Source of the DNA: Zygnema cylindricum
Lineage: Eukaryota; Streptophyta; Zygnematophyceae; Zygnematales; Zygnemataceae
Reading direction: 5' to 3'
Length of the DNA: 30,130 bases
NCBI GenBank assembly: GCA_037447655.1
Contig: JBBHKE010003297.1
Span: 1 to 30,130 of the forward strand
Made by a program: the position numbers and the translations under genes. The notes under the pieces are model-generated. The model was not told the DNA's origin, ran no database searches, and saw only the letters and a list, made by a program, of their open reading frames with translations. Every line of letters begins with the position of its first letter. The stretch's first letter is position 1. This document shows positions 1 to 7,322 of the stretch, one piece after another.

Positions 1-603
1 CATCGGATCGCTTCGCGATTCACCGTCCATTCCTTAAGCATTCCGTATTTTTCGTACGCTTCTTCGCGTCACTTCATTTGTACTTCGTACGTTTCAAACA
101 ATTCATATTTCATATCTGATCGCTTCGCGATCCGCCGTACATTTTCAAATGTTTGTTTGCGCCACTCAAACGTCACTTTAATTTTGCCCGTACAGTTACT
201 CCCCTAATCCGCAAATCCATTCGAACCTCCATATTAAATATAGTGAGTGCTCACGCATTACAAATTGCGTCGAGTACGCACGAAATATCACGTAAGCATG
301 AAACTAACTTTTCAAAACAACAATTTTATGTATGTACATAAACATAAGCTATTGTACTTCATTACTGTCTAGCTATCCAATCGACTTGTTGTTTAATGTT
401 TATTCTAACTTCTTGAAATTTGTCATTTCTATCATGAAATATGTACAATCAAAAACGTTCTCACATTCCATGTGTCCTTTAAGAAAATGATTCTGTGCTA
501 TATGTGAATGGAGAAGATCACTAATTTCTATATCTAGTTTACTTATTTTGAATACCCATGCATAGATTAATGCCTATTATTCCATCCTCATAAAGTCTAA
601 CAG
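1..603. other. AT-rich DNA without a recognised gene
   Basis: No coding region is supported. The 14-nt motif GATCGCTTCGCGAT occurs at 6-19 and again at 118-131 in similar surroundings, so the first 140 bases contain a degenerate direct repeat of about 112 bp. Short TTCGTACG-type words recur, as they do in the hAT-like elements further right. Bases 480-603 are T-rich and end in an AG, so they could be the 3' part of an intron before the polyphenol-oxidase-like fragment, but no upstream exon can be seen. Confidence 0.4.
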
Positions 604-955
604 AAAATGTTACATAACTTGTGTGGATGGAGGGGGATCGGTTATCGATCCAATTTTTTGGGTCCATCATTCGAATCTTGACCGAATATTAGGCAGTTGG
701 AGATCTCTCTATCCGGCAAACTCTTGGGCCAATGTTGACTTTACCGCCCCTAGTCTGGATCCGAGGTATTTCCATGATGTTTATAGTGCAAGAAATATTT
801 TTCATCCTTTGAACCCTTGGCGACGAGTTTCATTGGTGGGAGATTTGAATCCCACAGAGTTTGTTTGGGTCACGGTTTATATGACGAAATCGCCTCTGGG
901 AGTTTCCGAGGACTATTTAGAAGTATTGTTTCAACAAATCCACACACAAATTTAG
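604..955 (+). pseudogene. Polyphenol oxidase / tyrosinase CuB-region fragment
   Basis: The frame read from 623 encodes about 110 residues, with DPIFWVHHSNLDR near its start. This is the signature of the third copper-B histidine of type-3 copper oxidases (tyrosinase, catechol oxidase), which oxidise phenols to quinones. Full-length plant enzymes are about 500-600 residues. Here the copper-A domain, any transit or signal peptide and the upstream part are all missing. Just upstream, another frame reads LHNLCGW (610-630), which resembles the HNxxH motif carrying the first two copper-B ligands. Its second His is not in place, and a frame change is needed to join it to the HH motif. The frame stops at 953-955. 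I read this as a decayed fragment. A last exon after a long intron, with its other exons outside the window, is the alternative. The similarity to the CuB motif is clear. The pseudogene status is inferred. Confidence 0.55.
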
Positions 956-1004
956 GGGTTTTAAAGTGTTGATGTCTAACTTACGATCACGCATCTGGCA
1001 TTAA

Positions 1005-1072
1005 TTTATGATAGTTATTATGAAATCACAGTTTGAGCATTTATGATACTTATTATGAAGTCACAGTTTGAG
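1005..1072. repeat. Two-copy 35-bp tandem duplication
   Basis: The unit starting TTTATGATA at 1005 is repeated from 1040 with only two or three differences. It includes TTATTATGAARTCACAGTTTG. It lies just after the polyphenol-oxidase-like fragment, and no function is evident. Confidence 0.7.
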
Positions 1073-1200
1073 TTGGAAGTTTGACAGAGAAATTTAAAGT
1101 CCTAGTTTTTAGTCAGGGAAATAGATTCTTGACCAATTTTTGGTTGCATTTAATTAAACGTTACTAATGTCGGAATTTCAGTAATGATATTAAGATGTGA

Positions 1201-1336
1201 TACATATATTTGTTGGTAAAAAATGGATAGGTTTTACCGGAACAGTAGGCCACTAGGTGTTGGTTATAATTTTACAATTTGCTACATATGTTTGTTGGTA
1301 GAAATTGGTTAATCCCTACCAAACAGTAGGCTATTG
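1201..1336. repeat. Diverged direct duplication, period about 82 bp
   Basis: TACATATATTTGTTGGTA...ACAGTAGGCC (from 1201) recurs as TACATATGTTTGTTGGTA...ACAGTAGGCT (from 1283). The copies are clearly related but diverged, so this is an old local duplication. Confidence 0.6.
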
Positions 1337-1339
1337 CCA

Positions 1340-2510
1340 CACATTTGGTAGATAAGGATCTTATCTTTTTAAGATAATGTATACTATGTCTGACGAAGCA
1401 AATGGGCAAAAAATTGTTTTCACGAATTGTGGAAGCAAAGTTCTAAGTTTTTTTTGACATGTTCATTTTGTCGTGTTGCTTTCCTTGTAATAGTCTTTTT
1501 GGTATTTATTTCAAAAGTTAGTGATGTATGCAAAATGCATGTATTAACAATTAGACAGCGGGAATTACCATAGTTAGTGTAAAAACGAGGATTTCTTAAA
1601 GACTGGGTCACAAGGCCAGGAGGTCAAGCGTTTGTCTCGTGAACTTAGAGCTTCTGAGTTAGAGGTATACTTATAATGTTTTTATAAAGAGGGTTATGTG
1701 AGATGTGAGAGAGAGAGATAGAGATAAAAAACGAAAAGTAGTAATTCTGAATGTAAATGTAAGATGACTTCAAAATGAATTTTTAAATTCTAGGATACAC
1801 ATTTTTCTGAGTTTTTTGTCATCGGTTTTTGAAACAAAACCTCAAACAAACACAGCATAACAAGAGAGGTCCATCCTAATTCTAGATTCAAGACGATGAT
1901 TTTTTAGACTTACACATAATTACGTGTATGACCTATTAATGGGTTTTGTATAAAGATACATGAATTAGTGAAGACTTGAGTAAAACTCCCATCAAAGTGA
2001 GAGCTGGTCCCCATTAATTAAGTTGCAATAGAATTATCTAGTACTTTTGAAAAGTAGCAAAACTTGTTCACTTTAGAATCCAATCGCGAAAAGAGTTCGG
2101 CATGATGAATAACAACCAAATTTAAGCCAAAATTATTGCAACTATTTCAATGACTTCAGTTTCTTCCGGTTTTTCCGTTTAGACGACTCAAGAAGTGGGT
2201 GTAAAGTAAGTTCAGAACAGTATTCGTGTTAGCTTGAAAAAATTGGCGTTGTTGTATTTGCTTGTTGTCTGCCATTGAGAGTTTGGCTAACGTGATTTGT
2301 GAGGATATAATCAAAATGTCGAGAAAAAAGTGAGTTTCTTGATGGTTTCATATCAGTGTGTCAATATCGCCACTAATGAAGATGTTATAACAAAGAGGTC
2401 AGTAAGAAAATCAAGTTCTTAAGTGAGGTCAATTTTAACGTATACTTTTATATCCATATGTCTGTTGTATACCTACCTAGCATTACAATACATACTATAT
2501 TACAGTATAC
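1340..2510. other. Intergenic AT-rich DNA, nothing recognised
   Basis: Neither strand gives a frame with family features. A short GAGAGAGAGATAGAGATA simple-sequence patch lies near 1706-1725. Confidence 0.4.
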
Positions 2511-2535
2511 ATGTTATTATATGTACATATGTACA

Positions 2536-2564
2536 TATGTACATATAATATGTATATATATATA

Positions 2565-2656
<92 letters not shown>
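2536..2656. repeat. (AT)n microsatellite
   Basis: A pure AT dinucleotide tract of about 86 bp (43 units) runs from 2571 to 2656. It is preceded by an impure part and by GTACATAT tandem words from about 2520. Tracts like this change length quickly and can form cruciforms. Confidence 0.95.
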
Positions 2657-2659
<3 letters not shown>

Positions 2660-2721
2660 TATACACTGTGTTTAAAAAAATTTATTATATTATTATCATA
2701 AGTCAATTTATATGCTATGTA

Positions 2722-2930
2722 AACTACACCGCGAATCGTTATTAGCGTTATGGACTCTATATCTGCACCCCAAAATTTTGACATTAATACCTTAAATAGA
2801 ATAAACTACACTATTTAAGGACGTGGACCATAATCTGCCACGTCTCTTGGCACTAAATTAGAATGAATGACGCTAATTTTTTCTTTACACTAATAATTTC
2901 TCAACGCTAATAACGATTCGCAGTGTAGTT
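2722..2930. mobile_element. TIR-A family MITE, copy 1
   Basis: This 209-bp non-coding element has 28-bp terminal inverted repeats (2722-2749 and 2903-2930) that differ at one position. They begin AACTACACYGCGAATCG. It is flanked by TA on both sides (2720-2721 and 2931-2932), as for a Tc1/mariner-type target. Inside are two further hairpins: CCTTAAATAG paired with CTATTTAAGG, and ACGTGG paired with CCACGT. A closely similar copy lies at 22508-22713. It encodes no protein and would depend on a transposase supplied elsewhere. The superfamily assignment rests on the TA duplication of this copy only. Confidence 0.8.
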
Positions 2931-3344
2931 TAATTTACAGTATGTATTGTATGTACTCTAGTGTATATTGCAATACATATTATGTTACGTTCTAAATAGA
3001 ATCACATTATGAATTATACTAGGGTAAACAGTGTATTTCGGTATATTTTTTTAATAGGTGGCGTTTGTTGACTCGATTTCATTGGGTGAGTATTCCTTAC
3101 CCGTGAAGACAGACACATTTGTCTTTTCTTCCCCCGGATTTTTGGTGTTAACATCACATTATATTACGGTACTTACCATAATAAGTGTGGATCACAATTC
3201 TCTACTTTAGGGTGAGATGGGTGGTTACGGAGATGTATTTGTGTTTGCAAGAGGGCGATGGAGGGAGATAGTCACACAGATGTCCTTTTCTCCATTAAAA
3301 TTTCCAATATGGAGTGTAGTATGGTTATGTGTTTTGGAATAGAG

Positions 3345-3571
3345 TACACCGTGTACCGCTATTAGTGTTTACATTGTGTTTACACTTTTTTACCACTTTG
3401 AGCCAAATTTTCTCCATGCATTTTTAGGGTTTACACGTGTTTACTTTTCAATTCGGAGATTGCCATTTGGAGGATATCCATCTTGCCTTTTCTTCAAAAC
3501 CGTTGGATCAACAACCTAACAAGTGCGCAAGGAAAAGGTGAGATACAACGCTAATAGACATACAAGGTGTG
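3345..3571. mobile_element. TIR-A family MITE, degenerate copy
   Basis: The left end reads TACACCGTGTACCGCTATTA and the right end ACGCTAATAGACATACAAGG, recognisable as the TIR-A ends with several changes. The right interior (AAGTGCGCAAGGAAAAGGTG) matches the subtype seen at 10637-10881 and 28296-28516. No clear target duplication is visible. Confidence 0.6.
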
Positions 3572-3669
3572 GTTTCTCTAGTTCGAGATCATTGCCATGT
3601 AAGGATCCATGGCCGACACTAGAGACAATGCGAAGGTGGAGTACATCCATTTCATTTCTCCTTGACTCG

Positions 3670-3760
3670 TGGGGTGGGGCGGTGGATGGTTGGGAAGGAG
3701 GAAGGGAGGAAGGGAGGGGGAGAGGAGGATGGTTGGGTGGTTGGGTGGGTATTGGAGAGG
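3670..3760 (+). repeat. G-rich low-complexity tract with G-quadruplex potential
   Basis: The plus strand is a purine-rich run of GGAAGG and GGTTGGG words. It includes four G-runs of three or more separated by loops of about 9, 5 and 1 nt, and then GGGTGGTTGGGTGGG. Open frames across it are products of base composition, not genes. Confidence 0.6.
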
Positions 3761-4090
3761 TAGAGTCGGGTCGAGGTTGATGGAGGGGAAGGATTCACGG
3801 TTAGTGAAACGCGGACAGCAAAGAGTAAGGTCAAAGCTACAAGGATTTCCTTGTGAAAATATTTTAGGAATTTAATAACTCAAAAGAGGAAAGTCGAAGC
3901 TATACACACAAGTTAGAAGGTATCCCACACTAGCTTAGTGCACGTAGTAAAAGGCGCCTAGACTAAGCATTGCATTACGTAGAAAAGTGAGTCGCTGGTA
4001 AAACAAACAATAAAAGACAATTTAAGGATCTTATGATACGGCTTAAGATCTAGCTCTAGAGATATAGATCCAAATATGTACAGAAAATAA

Positions 4091-5430
4091 TCAGCACTTA
4101 TTAATGAGACCGCGTTCAAGGGAAACAATAAAAGCATGTAAAACAAAAGAGAGAAGACAAGAAAGGGTAATCAATAATAAAAGGTAGGAAATTGGAGTGG
4201 ATATTTCCACCAATACACCACGTGTCTCAACGAAAGATACGGGACTAGGGAAAGGAGAGGAGGGCAAACGAAAAGGTCGAAAGAGACACGATGTTATATA
4301 GTGAATAAGGAAGATGCCGAGAGTGATAAGGTCCATTATATAGTGATACTAGACATCAATGTGCTTGGTGAGTTTATGGTAGACGAGGTCCTTGATAAGG
4401 GCCAAGGCCCTTTGGGAGTCGGTGAAAATGGTGGTGGTAGAAGGAAAGGGAAAGCCAAGATGGTGGAACAAAGAAAGAAGCCTCACAGCTCCCTTGGTAA
4501 CATGACAAGCGGCCATATATAAGGCTTCTATAGAAGAGCAAACAATAGTAGTTTGCTTACAAGGAGACCAGGAGAGAAGAGAGTTGCTAAAAGAGGAACA
4601 AGAGAGAAGACAGTAGCCCAAAAGGAAACAGGATCCAGTGGTGAAGTGTTGGTTAGCTCACATTCGGCATGGCCAGAGTCAACAAAAGTGAACGATTTGT
4701 CGGAAGAGCCACTGGGAGAGAAGGTAAGAGAGAATCCCCGGTGCCCTTGAGGGAGAGAAGAACCCTCTTACCTGCCTCAAGGTGAGTGAGAAACGACTTT
4801 TGGATAAATTGGCTGAGCAGAGTCATGACAGTGGCAATGTCTAGCCAAGTGGATTGCATTGTATACATAAAGCTCTCCACAATAGAGAAGAAAAGAGAAT
4901 GAAAAAAGGGAGAAAGCAGCTCCGTCGTGGCCAAAATTAATATGGAACTAACATCTAGAGGAGAAGAAATAAGGGGCAATTTGACAAGAAGAACCGCGAA
5001 AGTAAGACAAAAATAAGAATGTCATAACATTAACGTAAATTCCGAGAACGGAAATCACTAATGATGTACTTGTCAAGGTAAGACTCTGAGTCCCCCAAGA
5101 CTGACGTGTCCAAACTTTGTTGGGAAATGACCTTGACCATAGAGAGAAGGGAAAGTGGGACCAATAAGAAAGAGATCATCAACAAATACAACATTAAGAG
5201 TAAGCGAAGGCCCAGATCCTTTCCTTTATATGCTAAAATTTGCATCAATGCGAGTCAGCCTGACGCATTACGCCATCCAAATTCTTATTCCAATCACATT
5301 GACTTCATTTGAGACCATATCCTATGACGCTGTTCTTGACCAACTACTACATGAAAATCGGGTGGTCCACGAAGACATCCTCATGATCATACAAATTAGT
5401 AAAACTTCAACACCTACTTGTTGAATTTCC
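4091..5430 (-). pseudogene. Decayed Ty1/copia pol (RT to RNase H)
   Basis: Reading the minus strand from high to low coordinates, pieces of copia pol appear in the right order but in changing frames. The RT catalytic box is FVDD (codons at 5185-5174), followed by LFLIGP. A stretch resembling the RT-RNase H linker, with MQSTWLDIATV, LLSQF and KRVLLSLKGT, lies within 4653-4979. The RNase H part (about 4300-4621) contains SSIEALYMAA, where the usual AEY is ALY, then TDSQRALALIKD and KLTKHIDV. A stop falls directly after HIDV, followed by YHYI. Integrase, protease and gag were not recognised, and I could not find LTRs. Several frameshifts and stops show that it is dead and older than the two elements to its right. 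The family is clear, but the element boundaries are not. Confidence 0.75.
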
Positions 5431-5548
5431 CAAACCTTTTAGGGAGAGCTCTAACGAGCGACTGGAGCAAAAGTTCAAGTGATTTAAACTCCCTCAATGA
5501 GAGAAACCTCGATGGAGCGATCGGATGTGTGTTTCGCCTTAAATCCTC

Positions 5549-5835
5549 TCAGGATAAGCGTAGCGACTAGTGGAATAGGACAAAGCTCCCTAGTTTGAGT
5601 TAAACGGAGAGCTTAGTACTCCATGTCGTCGACTTGAAAGAATCCACCCTAATTTTACAACGGATGAGAGCTAATACTCCACGTGGGCGACTTAAAATAG
5701 TCCTCTCTAGTTTCCGTATGCAGGAGTGGTTCATATTCTAGTGGACGAGTTACAACAGTCCTTACTAATATCGGTACGGAGGAGAGCTTGATATTCCTCT
5801 TGGAGAAGCTGCTCCGGCGAGAGTAACCCTCCCCC
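5549..5835. repeat. Degenerate ~57-bp tandem repeat, four to five copies
   Basis: Units starting near 5605, 5661, 5719 and 5777 each have the form CGGA(T/G)GAGAGCT-(T)A(A/T)TACTCC, then a GGGCGACTT-like core and a CCT(A/C)TNTAGTTT-like tail, and a weaker unit lies near 5549. The period is 56-58 bp. The units have diverged in both sequence and length, so this is an old minisatellite-like array between the minus-strand copia remnant and element 1. It may belong to that remnant's non-coding part. Confidence 0.6.
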
Positions 5836-6227
5836 AAAAAGGCAGCCGAGAAATTCACAGCGCTCGTCTGACGAAGAGAGAAGCAAACAAGTGCAAGAGC
5901 GTGGGAGGCATGGGAGACTCACTGAAAAGTTTGAGAAGTTTAGAATGTTTTTGGCGCATTTGAGAAGATTTTTCGCGCATGTGCCGCGGCGAAGTGGAGC
6001 TGGTTGGAGGGAATTGGAAAGTTGAGGTGGAGGGGAGTGTTGATATTTGAGTATTTTCTAGGTCTATGTTAGGATAGGAAAATAGCAGAGGCAGTCTGCC
6101 TCTAACTTCTTCTCCAAGCCCCCACACTTGTTGTAGTCACTGGAGGCTGAAGAGGAAGCCAGAGCCATGGTTGCCAAAGCTGTCTAGAGAGACAAGTAGT
6201 AGAATCTGAGTAGATTTACCAAAAGGT

Positions 6228-6270
6228 GTGACGGACCCAGGATTTGATCCTAGAACCTGCCGTCCGTCAC
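6228..6270 (+). promoter_or_regulatory. LTR two-part stem-loop
   Basis: The outer stem pairs GTGACGGA (6228-6235) with TCCGTCAC (6263-6270), and the inner hairpin is CCAGGATTTGATCCTAG (6237-6253). The same inner sequence occurs in element 2 at 14155-14195 with a completely different but still fully paired outer stem. The 3' LTR copy is at 9413-9455. Its function is unknown. Confidence 0.65.
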
Positions 6271-6547
6271 AGTAGCCGTTAGCCTTGACCGTTTAGTCTA
6301 GGACTTGTGCTAAGTGACATAGGGTTTGATATGTATTTAAACAAATAAACATAGGTTTTCCCATTTAACTAGATTACGGTCTATAGGACATAGAAACAGT
6401 TTGTACTATTAGTACCGGACGAAACAAATAGTACGGACATTTGTTTCGACGGTTCGCATTTAATACCTATATCAATCGGACGGCCGTGGTTAGCGCCGGT
6501 CTCGCGGAAAGGACAATTTGGCGGTTTTCGGACTCCGCCACTCCGGA

Positions 6548-6559
6548 TGACACGTGGCA
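6548..6559 (+). promoter_or_regulatory. G-box / ABRE-like site in LTR
   Basis: TGACACGTGGCA contains the ACGTGGC core bound by plant bZIP factors. The identical 12-mer is present in the element 2 LTR (14519-14530) although the flanks have diverged. A second palindromic CCACGTGG lies at 6720-6727. Control by bZIP factors is inferred. Confidence 0.45.
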
Positions 6560-6645
6560 ACAACTTACGGGATTACGGAATTTCCGGAACGGCAGAAAAC
6601 AAATCTGGAAGTGACAAATGTCGCATTATGATGACATCGTACAAT

Positions 6646-6688
6646 GTACGTGCAGAAAGTACTCCGGCACTTGTACTTTCTTGTACGG
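6646..6688 (+). promoter_or_regulatory. GTAC hairpin 1 in LTR
   Basis: AGAAAGTAC (ending 6662) pairs with GTACTTTCT (from 6673), and the arms continue outward through GTACG and TGTAC words. The loop contains CCGGC. It is related to hairpin 2 and to the hairpin in element 2. Confidence 0.5.
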
Positions 6689-6818
6689 TACCAATTTTCT
6701 GACGCGGCATGACCTGGCGCCACGTGGAGAGATAAGATTTGGAGGCAGGAATTTCGGAGATTATAAGAGCGAATCCGAATAAAACATGTGTTTACTTTTG
6801 AGCCGTGTCGTACGATAA

Positions 6819-6857
6819 CCGTACAAAAGGTACACCGGCATCTGTACCTTTATGTAC
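6819..6857 (+). promoter_or_regulatory. GTAC hairpin 2 in LTR
   Basis: AAGGTAC pairs with GTACCTT around an ACCGGCATCT loop. Compared with hairpin 1, one A-T stem pair is a G-C pair, so both arms changed together. The outer arms are CCGTACA and TGTAC. Confidence 0.5.
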
Positions 6858-6964
6858 TATACAGTAATGCGATTGGTCTGTACCTCAGTACTAGAGGGTT
6901 TAGAGAGGGGTTTAGGACTTAGAATATTTCTAGTAGGTAGCTGCCTCTCCCAGAGAGCACCTTG

Positions 6965-6970
6965 TATAAA
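6965..6970 (+). promoter_or_regulatory. Candidate TATA box of element 1
   Basis: TATAAATGG follows a CT-rich stretch (CTGCCTCTCCCAGAG) and lies about 360 bp upstream of the gag ATG. The copy in the 3' LTR is at 10151. Element 2 lacks TATAAA at the matching place but has TATATA at 14691. No start site can be proven from sequence. Confidence 0.35.
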
Positions 6971-7322
6971 TGGCAAACTTTGGCCAGCCATAACTATCAA
7001 TTCAGTAGACCAAATTCAGTGATTCTTGTTGCTGCGGACTCAGGGGAGTCCAGGCTACACAGGGGTGTAGTCGGTTATATTTTTTTTGCCTGCTTGGGTG
7101 GCTGCATTTCTAAGGGAAAGTCAAAGTGGGGAATGTTATCCTAAACTACTATTCTAACTTTGCATTCTGTAGTGAAACTGAGCACACAGAAAGTCTTATT
7201 TCACAGGGGTGAAGCTGTAAAGGGGTTATGATTGTCAAGGGGTCAATCATTTGGGTTTATATTAACTTGGAGTCGGCACTATCTAGATTAGCTTCCTTTG
7301 GACTTGCGAATTCTGTGTGGCA

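Noticed and set aside
3523-3875. Gly/Trp-rich and Ser/Pro-rich frames over the G-rich tract
   Set aside because: They are translations of a low-complexity repeat, with no domain or codon evidence.
6228-6270. A tRNA gene on the minus strand, suggested by GGATCAAATCC resembling a T-arm and a paired outer stem
   Set aside because: The paired segment is only about 43 nt long and lacks D and anticodon arms. The loop is ATCAAAT rather than TTCRANN.
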